Positions 7,960-15,922 are shown, counted from the first letter of the stretch. The stretch is DNA of 38,802 nucleotides from an uncultured Bacteroides sp. (GCA_905198575.1 CAJKDC010000012.1:1-38802), one strand, 5' to 3'. The notes: generated by a model not told the origin, from the letters alone. Made by a program: numbers and translations.

Positions 7960-9208
7960 TGTTATTCTTGTTATAATAAACCTGCTCCAACATTTTCAGA
8001 TTCTCCATAGCGTTGAATGTGCCTCTTAAATATTCAAAAAGCACTCCCTTCAAGTGATTCTCCCAAAGATGCTTGTAGGCAGATTTCTTGTTGGTATGGT
8101 CTTCGTTCAGATAAAGCTGTAATTTGCTAAAATAGGAACCGCCAATATGATAGGATGCATTCAGTCCTTCTACTCCACTATGAGTATCATCATTCCATAT
8201 TGCCGCATTCAGCCGTTTCATTACCTCAAGAACTTCATCTTTCATCTCTTGAAGCTCATCCAGCATACCTGTATTTTCGTCAGCCTTAATTTCTTCCCAC
8301 GCAAAACGGCGACGCATGGCAAAGTCCATACTTTCCACACTGCGGTCTATGTCATTCATTGTTCCAATAATATATACGTTTTCGGGTACATAAAAGCCTT
8401 CATAGAATATGTCGGCTTCATCCGTTATCATATTCTGATATTGGGTTTTTACTCTTCCTTTTATTCCACGATAACCGGGGTCTATACTGAAGAAAAGTTC
8501 ACCGAATATTTTAGAAATTTCACCACGGTTGATTTCATCGATGATGAAAATATATTTATTATTACCGGTTAATTCATTCTTTGCAAGTTTATCTTGCTGT
8601 CTTTCAATCTTATTATTTCCAGCAACAATTTGTTCGTATATATATTTCGCTAAAGCAGCGGTATACGAATCATTGCCATTCCTTTGTCCACCTTCCCATA
8701 GTCTATTTTTATATGCTTTTATTACATCTATGACAGGTATACCATACCCTTTTATAGAATCTCCCTTCAAAACAATAGTTGCACCATCAAATTTTTCAAT
8801 ATGATATGATGTCCGCCCTGCACTACTGATTATGTCTGTACCAGGTTTTATATATTTTGTTATCAGATTGCTATCTATGTTTATTTGTGATGGATATTTA
8901 CCACATTCTATAAAACTTTCATTTACTATAGAGGTTATAGCTCTCTTACAGAAACTTTTAAACACTCCATCTACCCGCCTAAATCCAATATTTCCATTAT
9001 TATCAGGTGGAGTTGGACGTAAACCCTCTACAAAATCTGCATAATCGTATGAGGGATGAAACTGCACAAATTCAAACTCTGCATTCATTGCTTCCGCTAT
9101 GGCTTTTGCCAAATAAGTTTTTCCGGTACCTGGGGCTCCGGTAAGAATGAGATTCTTATTTGCTTCTAATAAATTTATATATTTATCGTATTTGTTATTA
9201 TCTTCCAT
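7940..9208 (-). CDS. mcrB: McrB-like AAA+ GTPase, short form without N-terminal recognition domain
   Basis: This 422-residue protein is the motor of the McrBC pair. Walker A is GAPGTGKT (24-31), Walker B is FIIDEINRGEISK (221-233), and the McrB signature is GTMNDIDRS (282-290), followed by the arginine-rich FAMRRRF (296-302). The start at 9208 (MEDNNK) is preferred over a longer reading from 9367, which would add 53 hydrophobic residues from AT-rich noncoding DNA. Only 22 residues precede Walker A, so the N-terminal modified-DNA-binding domain of E. coli McrB is absent. Instead about 120 residues (95-215) are inserted between Walker A and Walker B, with a strand-rich stretch (GRTSYHIEKFDGATIVLKGD is 20 residues at 131-150). 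This may be a substitute recognition module. Confidence 0.85.
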   Translation of the reverse strand: MEDNNKYDKYINLLEANKNLILTGAPGTGKTYLAKAIAEAMNAEFEFVQFHPSYDYADFVEGLRPTPPDNNGNIGFRRVDGVFKSFCKRAITSIVNESFIECGKYPSQINIDSNLITKYIKPGTDIISSAGRTSYHIEKFDGATIVLKGDSIKGYGIPVIDVIKAYKNRLWEGGQRNGNDSYTAALAKYIYEQIVAGNNKIERQQDKLAKNELTGNNKYIFIIDEINRGEISKIFGELFFSIDPGYRGIKGRVKTQYQNMITDEADIFYEGFYVPENVYIIGTMNDIDRSVESMDFAMRRRFAWEEIKADENTGMLDELQEMKDEVLEVMKRLNAAIWNDDTHSGVEGLNASYHIGGSYFSKLQLYLNEDHTNKKSAYKHLWENHLKGVLFEYLRGTFNAMENLKMLEQVYYNKNNNDDFEG

Positions 9209-9477
9209 GTTTTGATTTTTATGTAATAGATAGATAGTTAAATATACACTGAGATTTTTTTCTTTAAAACATAACCAAAGTATATTAATATAGTATGAAT
9301 AGTAAAAGCACAAAAATACATAAAGTCCACAAATGATACATTCTTCAAAGACTATATTTTTGAGCATACCATAACATAATGATTAGGAAACCGTTCTTTT
9401 TCATTAATCCACTTCTATCCTGCAGTTATTTCAAAGTTTTTCTTAACTTTAAGGCAAACCATCAGGAAGAAAAACAA

Positions 9478-10272
9478 ATGAATAGAAAAGGTATCATAGG
9501 AGCAATTATAGGAGACATCGCAGGTTCCCGCTTCGAATGGAACAACTGCAAGTCCACCCAATTTGAGTTTTTCACGCCAGCCTGCCGTTTCACCGACGAT
9601 TCTGTGATGACAATAGCAGTAGCCGACTGGCTGGCGGACCATAACGATTTGAGTGAAACCATGCACAAATGGGGAAACCATTATCCGCATGCCGGATATG
9701 GCGGCATGTTCCGCAGATGGCTGTTCAGCATGTCTCCCGAAACTCGTAAACCCTACAACAGCTTTGGTAACGGCTCGGGCATGCGGGTCAGTCCGTGTGG
9801 ATTCTATGCCCGGTCCATCGAAGAAGCACTCGATTTGGCAAGACAGTCGGCCGAAGTTACCCACAATCACCCGGAAGGAATTAAAGGAGCTCAGGTTATC
9901 GCCTCTGCAATCTTTCTGGCCCAAAAGGGCGAAAGCAAACAAACGATTAAGGATTACATCGAAAAGACATTCGGATACGACTTACATCGCACCCTCGATG
10001 AGATTCGCCCGAACTATGATTTTGATGTGACTTGCCAAGGTTCCTGCCCTGAAGCGATTCTGGCATTCCTCGAAAGCAATGATTACGAGTCGGCTATACG
10101 GCTGGCTATATCGTTGGGCGGTGACAGTGACACCATAGCATGTATGTCGGGAGGAATAGCAGCTGCATTCTACGGTGTTCCGGATGAGCTTATCGGGCAA
10201 GCCGAAGCTTTTCTGGACAGTAATATGACGGGGGCAATCCATGCATTCGAAATGGCAATCTCCGACAGATAA
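9478..10272 (+). CDS. ADP-ribosylglycohydrolase family protein (first of two)
   Basis: This 264-residue protein belongs to the DraG/ARH family, which removes ADP-ribose from proteins or small molecules with a two-metal site. Metal-ligand motifs are present: IGDIAGSRFE near the N-terminus, FTDDS (38-42) and GGDSDT (214-219). The start at 9478 is chosen because ATCAGGAAGA upstream gives a ribosome site and because the longer reading from 9379 adds a hydrophobic segment not seen in the family. The second ARH gene follows after 34 bases. It diverges from mcrB across about 270 AT-rich bases in which no clear promoter pair was seen. Base composition is like the core genome rather than the island. 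Confidence 0.85.
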   Translation: MNRKGIIGAIIGDIAGSRFEWNNCKSTQFEFFTPACRFTDDSVMTIAVADWLADHNDLSETMHKWGNHYPHAGYGGMFRRWLFSMSPETRKPYNSFGNGSGMRVSPCGFYARSIEEALDLARQSAEVTHNHPEGIKGAQVIASAIFLAQKGESKQTIKDYIEKTFGYDLHRTLDEIRPNYDFDVTCQGSCPEAILAFLESNDYESAIRLAISLGGDSDTIACMSGGIAAAFYGVPDELIGQAEAFLDSNMTGAIHAFEMAISDR

Positions 10273-10306
10273 CCTCAAAACCCTTAATTCACATTAGCTC
10301 TAAAAC

Positions 10307-11500
10307 ATGGAAATATTAACCGATAAGATACGCGGATGCCTTGTTGGCGGTGCCATAGGCGATGCATTGGGATACAGTATAGAGTTCATGACTTATCCTT
10401 CCATCATCAGGCAATATGGTTCCGACGGCATCACCAGCTTCACACTGGAAGACAATTTGGCTCTGTTTTCTGACGATACCCAAATGGCACTCTTTACAGC
10501 AAACGGTCTGCTGAATGGAATAGTACGTAATAATTTTTTACATCAAAAATCTTCGCTGATAGATAACATCGGCAATGCGTATATCGACTGGTATAAGACG
10601 CAACTCAGGCAAAACTACAGGATACCGGAAAACGAACGGAACTGCTGGATAAGCGGTATTCCCCAATTGTATGCTTTACGGGCGCCAGGGAACACTTGCC
10701 TGACGGCCATCCAGCAACGGATAAACGGTTCGAAAGTTGAGAATAACAGTAAAGGTTGTGGGGGAATCATGCGCATTGCTCCAATTGCATTGGCATTCGA
10801 CAAATGTCCGTCGGGAAATGCACAGGAAATATTTAATTATCAAGCCAATATCATACGTTTGGCTTGCGAGGCTGCCAGACTTACACACCTGCACCCTCTG
10901 GGATTTCTGCCTGCCGGACTCATGGCATTCCTTTTATACAAGATTCTGCACAGTCCGGACGCAATTACGCCCCAATGGATAAAATCGACTGTTTTCGAAG
11001 GGTTATGGTATCTGGATAATACGGTTGATTCTGTCCGCGGAGTTACCCACAAGCAGCTATACCACAAGGAACTGGACGAACTGAATATCATGACACTCCG
11101 TACTGTCAAACTGGCCGAAGAAGCGGATAATGATGTGGATGCCATCAAAAAATTAGGTCAAGGATGGACGGCTGATGAGGCCTGGTACATTGCACTTTAT
11201 TGCTGTATCCGCCATCTGGACAGCGTACATGATGCAATCATTGCGGCGGTCAACCACGACGGAGACAGTGACTCTACCGGTGCCATAGCAGGCAATATCA
11301 TGGGAGCTATCCATGGCTACCAGAGCATCAAAAGCCAAAACCTTTTCTGTCCTGCAGGCCACAAACTAGAAACTACGCTTGAGTTGCTGGATGTTATCCT
11401 GACCATATCGGACGATTTGGCCATCGTACAAAATACAGGTCAGCTTACAGAGCCAGAGATACTCCGACTTTTGGAACGATACAGTCCAAGCAATCACTAA
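10307..11500 (+). CDS. ADP-ribosylglycohydrolase family protein (second of two)
   Basis: This 397-residue ARH/DraG-family hydrolase starts with the typical KIRGCLVGGAIGDALG segment (7-22). Metal ligands are seen in FSDDTQM (54-60) and HDGDSDSTG (317-325), and GCGGIMRIAP lies between them. It is larger than the upstream ARH protein and only distantly similar, so the pair is not a recent duplication. Both keep their metal sites, so both are probably active. They may act on different ADP-ribosyl linkages; the substrates are unknown. It ends convergent with the Fur-family gene. Confidence 0.85.
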   Translation: MEILTDKIRGCLVGGAIGDALGYSIEFMTYPSIIRQYGSDGITSFTLEDNLALFSDDTQMALFTANGLLNGIVRNNFLHQKSSLIDNIGNAYIDWYKTQLRQNYRIPENERNCWISGIPQLYALRAPGNTCLTAIQQRINGSKVENNSKGCGGIMRIAPIALAFDKCPSGNAQEIFNYQANIIRLACEAARLTHLHPLGFLPAGLMAFLLYKILHSPDAITPQWIKSTVFEGLWYLDNTVDSVRGVTHKQLYHKELDELNIMTLRTVKLAEEADNDVDAIKKLGQGWTADEAWYIALYCCIRHLDSVHDAIIAAVNHDGDSDSTGAIAGNIMGAIHGYQSIKSQNLFCPAGHKLETTLELLDVILTISDDLAIVQNTGQLTEPEILRLLERYSPSNH

Positions 11501-11532
11501 TCTGACAGTGTCTTCGTGCTTTAGCATTATAA

Positions 11533-11592
11533 AGATAAACTTGCGGCACAAAAATGAGGCATCTTTGTCTTATGAGTACCGCAAGTTTATCT
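11533..11592. repeat. Inverted repeat between convergent ARH and Fur-family genes
   Basis: AGATAAACTTGCGG (11533-11546) is perfectly inverted at 11579-11592 around a 32-base loop. It lies between two convergent genes, where a terminator is expected, but neither side has a U tract. It could be a transcript-end structure or a small mobile-repeat remnant. Confidence 0.5.
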
Positions 11593-11616
11593 CACTTATG
11601 AGAAAGGCAGAAAGTA

Positions 11617-12045
11617 CTATTTACTATGCTTCCGACTGCACTCCGGACACTCTCCCTTGATAACAAAGGATACAGAACGCAACGTGAATCCTTGCTGCAA
11701 CCGCAAATCGGGCAAAGGAAGATCGTCCATACAAAACGATTTCCGGCACGACTCGCAATAGAAATGGATATGGGCATCGGCATGATTACAGACTGTTTTG
11801 CTGTTGCACGGCTCATAATTCAGAACACCACGTCCGTCTTCGAAAGCATGCACGATATCGTGCTCCAGGAACAAGGTCAGTACGCGGAATATACTGGACT
11901 TGTCCATCGTTTCCAGCAGATTTTCCAAGTCGGGCAGACTCATAGGCCTGCACGACTCCTTGAGTGCCTTCAGTACAAGGAGCCTGTTGGCTGTAGGCTT
12001 TACACCTTTCAGCTCCAGCCATGTTATCAATTCATTCTGTTCCAT
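11617..12045 (-). CDS. Fur-family metal-responsive repressor
   Basis: This 142-residue protein has the Fur fold: an N-terminal winged helix (about 1-75) with GVKPTANRLLVLKAL and DKSSIFRVLTLFLEHDIV, then a dimerisation/metal domain with HADAHIHFYCESC and a second pair CPEC. The two CxxC pairs form the structural zinc site seen in Zur and PerR. The start at 12045 (MEQNEL) is preferred over 12063 because the promoter places the transcript start near 12061. It is divergent from a Zn/Cd-type P-type ATPase and most likely represses it through the two palindromes between them. A zinc-responsive role is inferred from the partner; iron or peroxide sensing cannot be excluded. Confidence 0.85.
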   Translation of the reverse strand: MEQNELITWLELKGVKPTANRLLVLKALKESCRPMSLPDLENLLETMDKSSIFRVLTLFLEHDIVHAFEDGRGVLNYEPCNSKTVCNHADAHIHFYCESCRKSFCMDDLPLPDLRLQQGFTLRSVSFVIKGECPECSRKHSK

Positions 12046-12067
12046 CCTGTCATAGCTTAACACTTTG

Positions 12068-12098
12068 CAAAGGTAGCTATCTTATCCTAACGTGCAAA
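12068..12098 (-). promoter_or_regulatory. Consensus promoter of the Fur-family gene
   Basis: On the minus strand TTTG (12095-12098) and TACCTTTG (12068-12075) are 19 bases apart, the full Bacteroides consensus. The -33 box lies within a perfect 10-base palindrome, GCAAATTTGC (12093-12102), whose half-site shares TGCAA with the operators nearby, which may allow self-regulation. Confidence 0.75.
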
Positions 12099-12118
12099 TT
12101 TGCCGTCTGATGTTTTTA

Positions 12119-12133
12119 TGCAACCGGGTTGCA
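12119..12133. promoter_or_regulatory. Palindromic operator 1 (7-1-7)
   Basis: TGCAACCGGGTTGCA is a perfect 7-1-7 palindrome, the symmetry typical of Fur-family boxes. It lies between the Fur-family gene and the ATPase gene, upstream of the -7 boxes of both. Confidence 0.7.
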
Positions 12134-12155
12134 TTGTGCATAGCCATCTGCTGAA

Positions 12156-12170
12156 TGCAACCCGGTTGTA
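12156..12170. promoter_or_regulatory. Palindromic operator 2 (7-1-7)
   Basis: TGCAACCCGGTTGTA is a 7-1-7 palindrome with one mismatch and differs from operator 1 at two positions. Centres are 37 bases apart. It covers the place where the -33 element of the ATPase promoter should be, so bound repressor would block that promoter. Confidence 0.7.
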
Positions 12171-12182
12171 CGTTTTCGAGTT

Positions 12183-12190
12183 TATTTTTG
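12183..12190 (+). promoter_or_regulatory. -7 element of the metal-efflux ATPase
   Basis: TATTTTTG matches TAnnTTTG and lies 27 bases before the start at 12218. The region 19-21 bases upstream is operator 2 and has no clear TTTG. Confidence 0.5.
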
Positions 12191-12217
12191 CAGCATAAAA
12201 ATAAAACGAAACAAATT

Positions 12218-14161
12218 ATGACAACAAGCCATCACCATCACGGGCATGAGCACAACCATGCACACCATCATTCCCACAGTGGGGCAAAAGGAAAAATCAT
12301 CCTCATCCTGCTGACTGCCCTGCTACTTGCAGGAGCTATGATAATAGAGAAAAAATCGGCGTTGTCCACCGGACAACTGCTATTGGTTTATCTGATACCC
12401 TACCTGCTTGCCGGATACGGAACGCTGAAAGAAGCATGCGAAGGCATCGCACACGGCGACTGGTTCAACGAACACTTTCTGATGTCGGTCGCTACACTGG
12501 GAGCTCTCGGCATAGGTTTTCTGCCCGGTGCAGAAACAGAATTTGCGGAAGCCGTATTTGTGATGCTCTTCTTCCAGATTGGTGAGCTTTTCGAAGGCTA
12601 TGCCGAAGGTAAGAGCCGCGACAGTATCTCTCATCTTATGAATATCCGTCCCGATGTAGCCAACGTTGAACGAGAGGGAAAGGTACTGTCCGTTTCGCCC
12701 GATGAAGTACTGACAGGAGAAATCATTCTTATAAAACCGGGCGAAAAAGTCCCTCTGGACGGAATCGTCATAGAAGGGGCCTCAGCCCTGAATACCCTTG
12801 CACTGACGGGCGAAAGTCTGCCACGGGAGCTGGCTGTGGGCGATGAAGTACTGTCTGGCTGCATTAACCTGACAGGAGTTCTCCGCGTAAAAACCACCAA
12901 GACTTACGGCGAGAGTACGGTTTCTAAAATCATCCGTCTGATAGAAAATGCCGATGCCGGCAAGTCACGCAGCGAAGCCTTCATCACACGCTTTGCACGG
13001 GTATATACGCCTATTGTAGTCGCTGCAGCCATGCTGCTCGCCTTTATCCCTCCGTTATTCTCTCAGGTCGCCTACATCGAAGCCTTCCCCGTATGGCTTC
13101 ATCGTGCCCTTATCTTTCTGGTTGTATCATGTCCGTGTGCGCTGGTTATCAGTGTTCCGCTCACTTACTTCGGCGGATTGGGAGGAGCTTCCCGCAAGGG
13201 GATTCTCATAAAAGGCAGTAACTATATGGATGCGCTGGCAAAGGTAGACAGCATCGTATTCGACAAAACCGGTACACTCACCCACGGAGAGTTTGCAGTA
13301 GAAGCTGTTCATCCCAATGACTTCAGCGAACAGGAGCTGCTGCATCTGGCTGCCCATGTAGAACATTTCACCAGTCACCCGATAGGCGAAGCATTACGTT
13401 CGGCTTTTCCGGATGAGGCGAACGACGGTTGCAGCATAACAGATGTAGAAGAGATTGCCGGACAGGGCATCCGGGCTAAGGTGGAAGGCCGGACGGTATG
13501 TGTAGGAAACTCGAAGATGATGGAAAGCATCGGTGCCGAATGGCATGACTGCCACCGGACGGGTACCATCATCCATGTAGCCGTAGACGGGAAATATGCC
13601 GGACACATCGTCATCAACGACCGGATAAAGGAAGACAGCGTCCAGGCGATAGCCCTGCTAAAACAACAAGGAGTACAACAACTGGCCATGCTTACAGGCG
13701 ACCGCAAAGCGGTAGCGGCTGATGTTGCTCAGAAGCTGGGCATAACAACCTGGCATGCCGAACTGCTGCCTGCCGGAAAAGTGGAATACGTGGCACAGAT
13801 GCTTGCTGCTAAAACAGAGGGCAAAACGCTGGCTTTTGTTGGCGACGGCATAAACGACGCACCGGTACTGAAACGTGCTGATGTGGGTATCGCCATGGGA
13901 GGACTTGGCAGCGATGCCGCTATAGAGGCTGCCGACATTGTCTTGATGGACGACAAACCTTCTAAGATTGCTACTGCCATAAGTGTATCCCGGCGCACCA
14001 TCCGCATAGCCCGCCAAAATGTATGGCTGGCCATCGGTATAAAAGTTGCAGTGCTTTTGCTTGCTGCCATAGGACTTGGAACAATGTGGATGGCAGTCTT
14101 TGCCGATGTGGGTGTAACCGTACTGGCCGTGCTGAATGCGATGCGGGCTTTGAAAGTCTGA
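12218..14161 (+). CDS. Zn/Cd/Pb-type P1B-ATPase with His-rich N-terminus
   Basis: This 647-residue pump exports divalent metals across the inner membrane using ATP. The metal site CPC (305-307) continues as ALVISVP, the form found in ZntA/CadA rather than copper pumps. The phosphorylation site is Asp349 in DKTGTLT, and the hinge reads GDGINDAP. There is no CxxC-type metal-binding domain; instead residues 5-20 are mostly histidine (HHHHGHEHNHAHHHSH), likely a zinc-buffering tail. The start at 12218 is chosen because an upstream ATG at 12155 lies inside operator 2 and before the promoter. The divergent Fur-family gene and operators suggest metal-induced expression. Confidence 0.9.
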   Translation: MTTSHHHHGHEHNHAHHHSHSGAKGKIILILLTALLLAGAMIIEKKSALSTGQLLLVYLIPYLLAGYGTLKEACEGIAHGDWFNEHFLMSVATLGALGIGFLPGAETEFAEAVFVMLFFQIGELFEGYAEGKSRDSISHLMNIRPDVANVEREGKVLSVSPDEVLTGEIILIKPGEKVPLDGIVIEGASALNTLALTGESLPRELAVGDEVLSGCINLTGVLRVKTTKTYGESTVSKIIRLIENADAGKSRSEAFITRFARVYTPIVVAAAMLLAFIPPLFSQVAYIEAFPVWLHRALIFLVVSCPCALVISVPLTYFGGLGGASRKGILIKGSNYMDALAKVDSIVFDKTGTLTHGEFAVEAVHPNDFSEQELLHLAAHVEHFTSHPIGEALRSAFPDEANDGCSITDVEEIAGQGIRAKVEGRTVCVGNSKMMESIGAEWHDCHRTGTIIHVAVDGKYAGHIVINDRIKEDSVQAIALLKQQGVQQLAMLTGDRKAVAADVAQKLGITTWHAELLPAGKVEYVAQMLAAKTEGKTLAFVGDGINDAPVLKRADVGIAMGGLGSDAAIEAADIVLMDDKPSKIATAISVSRRTIRIARQNVWLAIGIKVAVLLLAAIGLGTMWMAVFADVGVTVLAVLNAMRALKV

Positions 14162-14292
14162 AATGGCTGTCCATAGACCTACCCCGTAAATTTAGCGATA
14201 AACAGATAGTGATAATACCAATAAAATTCTGAACTTTGCACTCAGTTATATCCTTTCAGGAAATATAAACCTCTAAACCATCCAACTAAAAT

Positions 14293-15078
14293 ATGATAAA
14301 AGCAATATTCTTTGACATTGACGGCACGCTGGTAAGCTTTGACACACACCGTATTCCCTCTACTACAGTAGAAGCCATAAAAAAGGCAAAAGATAAAGGA
14401 ATCAAAATTTATATTTCTACCGGCCGCCCTTATTCATTGATAAACAACATTGATGAAATCAAGCATCTGATAGACGGATATATAACAACAAACGGAGCCT
14501 ATTGTTTCTCGGGCAATGAAGTAATCTCTTGCACACCTATTCCGCAGGAGGATGTCCTTACGGTAATAAAATATTCGGATAGCATGGGCTTTCCTTGTAT
14601 GGTAGTAGGTGAAAAAGATTTGACAATGTATAACAGCAACGAATGTACCGACCGCATATTCCGCCAGATGTTGAACGTTCATAACCTAAGGGAAGACAAC
14701 CAGTTGGACAGCCTCCTGAGACAGCGCATATTGCAGCTCACTCCTGTCATTACGGAAGACGAAGAAAAACAGATTATGCCTTTCTTGAAAGGAAGTGCAT
14801 CTTGCCGTTGGTATCCGGAGTTTGCCGATATTACAGCTACAAATGCCAATAAAGGGAATGGACTTCTGGACATTATCCGTTATGAAGGTATAGGTATTGA
14901 AGAAACAATGGCTTTTGGTGATGGTGGAAACGATATTTCCATCATACAGAAAGCAGGCATAGGGGTAGCAATGGGCAATGCCAATGAGATATTAAAAGAA
15001 TCTGCCGATTATGTAACTTCTTCTGTAGACGATGATGGAGTCAGCAAAGCACTCGAATATTTTATATTTAAGGCATAA
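14293..15078 (+). CDS. Cof-type HAD-IIB phosphatase
   Basis: This 261-residue protein is a HAD hydrolase of the Cof (IIB) subfamily, which removes phosphate from sugar phosphates, nucleotides or cofactors. Motif I is FFDIDGTL (nucleophile Asp8, acid Asp10), motif II STGRP (42-46), motif III includes the lysine of NANKGNG, and motif IV is GDGGND (from Asp210). The cap domain occupies about 85-185. Substrate cannot be inferred. It stands alone, 131 bases after the metal ATPase, and ends at a strong terminator shared with the tRNA on the other strand. Confidence 0.88.
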   Translation: MIKAIFFDIDGTLVSFDTHRIPSTTVEAIKKAKDKGIKIYISTGRPYSLINNIDEIKHLIDGYITTNGAYCFSGNEVISCTPIPQEDVLTVIKYSDSMGFPCMVVGEKDLTMYNSNECTDRIFRQMLNVHNLREDNQLDSLLRQRILQLTPVITEDEEKQIMPFLKGSASCRWYPEFADITATNANKGNGLLDIIRYEGIGIEETMAFGDGGNDISIIQKAGIGVAMGNANEILKESADYVTSSVDDDGVSKALEYFIFKA

Positions 15079-15085
15079 ACGAAAA

Positions 15086-15112
15086 AAAGGCTTCCGTTTT
15101 GGAAGCCTTTTT
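15086..15112. terminator. Bidirectional terminator for the HAD gene and tRNA-Lys
   Basis: AAAGGCTTCC (15086-15095) pairs with GGAAGCCTTT (15101-15110) over a 5-base loop, with T runs on both strands (TTTTT on plus, seven T on minus). It ends the HAD transcript and, on the other strand, the tRNA transcript. Confidence 0.92.
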
Positions 15113-15115
15113 CAG

Positions 15116-15188
15116 TGATCCGCCTGGGGCTCGAACCCAGGACCCCAACATTAAAAGTGTTGTGCTCTACCTGCTGAGCTAGCGAATC
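15116..15188 (-). tRNA. tRNA-Lys (anticodon UUU)
   Basis: The minus strand folds into a full 73-base cloverleaf. Acceptor GATTCGC (15188-15182) pairs with GCGGATC (15123-15117) with one G-U; the D arm has GCTC/GAGC; the anticodon arm CAACA-CTTTTAA-TGTTG gives anticodon TTT; the T arm is CTGGG-TTCGAGC-CCCAG; the discriminator is A. The CCA end is not encoded. It is a single tRNA with its own promoter and terminator. Confidence 0.96.
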
Positions 15189-15223
15189 AAACCTGTTTTG
15201 CAGTCATTTCCTGATTGCGAGTG

Positions 15224-15254
15224 CAAAGGTACGCTTTTTTTCTTAATCTGCAAA
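15224..15254 (-). promoter_or_regulatory. Consensus promoter of tRNA-Lys
   Basis: On the minus strand TTTG (15251-15254) and TACCTTTG (15224-15231) are exactly 19 bases apart. The expected start near 15216 gives a leader of about 28 bases. The promoter starts immediately beyond the lipB stop. Confidence 0.8.
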
Positions 15255-15262
15255 TTTATTTC

Positions 15263-15922
15263 CTACTTTTTTGCCAATAATTGCAATATTTCTTCTTCCA
15301 ACTGCTCTGTGACCACTTGCATATCCACATTTTTCCCTATTTCTTTCGCAATTGAGGTGACTCCTTTATCAATAAAGCCACACGGATTGATATAGCTGAA
15401 ATAACGCAAATCGGTATTGACATTCAATGCCAGTCCGTGCATCGTCACATAATGACTGCAACGTACCCCGATAGCACATATCTTACGTTCGGAAGGCATT
15501 CCGGTATCGAGCCATACACCTGTTGCTCCTTTTACTCTGCCGGCAAAAATACCATAGCGGGCACAGACTTTAATAACTGCTTCTTCCAACAAGTAAATGT
15601 AATCTTTCAGTCCCAGCCGGAAATCTTCAAGGTTCAAGATAGGATAGCAAACCAGCTGGCCAGGGCCATGATAGGTAATGTCGCCTCCTCTGTCGATACG
15701 GAACAGCTCAGCTCCTACCCGCTTCAACTGCTCTTCATCCAGCAGCATATTGGCCGCTTTACCATGCCGCCCCAAAGTATAGACATGCGGATGCTCACAG
15801 CTTATTATCCGGTTTTCATACGGTTTACCTTCCAGCTTGCAAGCTACCAGTTCCGAAAACAGTTTCTCTTGTTTATCCCATGCCTCAGCATACGGGATAA
15901 GGTTCCATCTTTCTACTTTCAT
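15263..15922 (-). CDS. lipB: Octanoyl-[acyl-carrier-protein]:protein octanoyltransferase LipB
   Basis: This 219-residue enzyme moves octanoate from acyl-carrier protein onto lipoyl domains, the first step of lipoate synthesis. The family signature RGGDITYHGPGQL (78-90) is intact. Catalytic Lys148 (SERKICAIGVR) and Cys181 (INPCGF) are both present. A lipoyl carrier is needed by the glycine cleavage system, whose P protein is encoded at 20494-23343. The start overlaps the copA stop by 4 bases, so lipB is translated from the copA message, an unusual pairing. Confidence 0.95.
   Translation of the reverse strand: MKVERWNLIPYAEAWDKQEKLFSELVACKLEGKPYENRIISCEHPHVYTLGRHGKAANMLLDEEQLKRVGAELFRIDRGGDITYHGPGQLVCYPILNLEDFRLGLKDYIYLLEEAVIKVCARYGIFAGRVKGATGVWLDTGMPSERKICAIGVRCSHYVTMHGLALNVNTDLRYFSYINPCGFIDKGVTSIAKEIGKNVDMQVVTEQLEEEILQLLAKK

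Noticed and set aside
9209..9367. Extended N-terminus of McrB with a membrane-like segment
   Set aside because: The 53 extra residues are translated AT-rich intergenic DNA; the family start fits MEDNNK at 9208.
12155..12217. Longer start for the metal ATPase
   Set aside because: The ATG is inside operator 2 and upstream of the -7 element, so it is not in the message.
12231..12280. Polyhistidine stretch as an engineered tag
   Set aside because: The histidines are mixed with Gly, Glu, Asn, Ala and Ser, use native codons and suit a metal pump.
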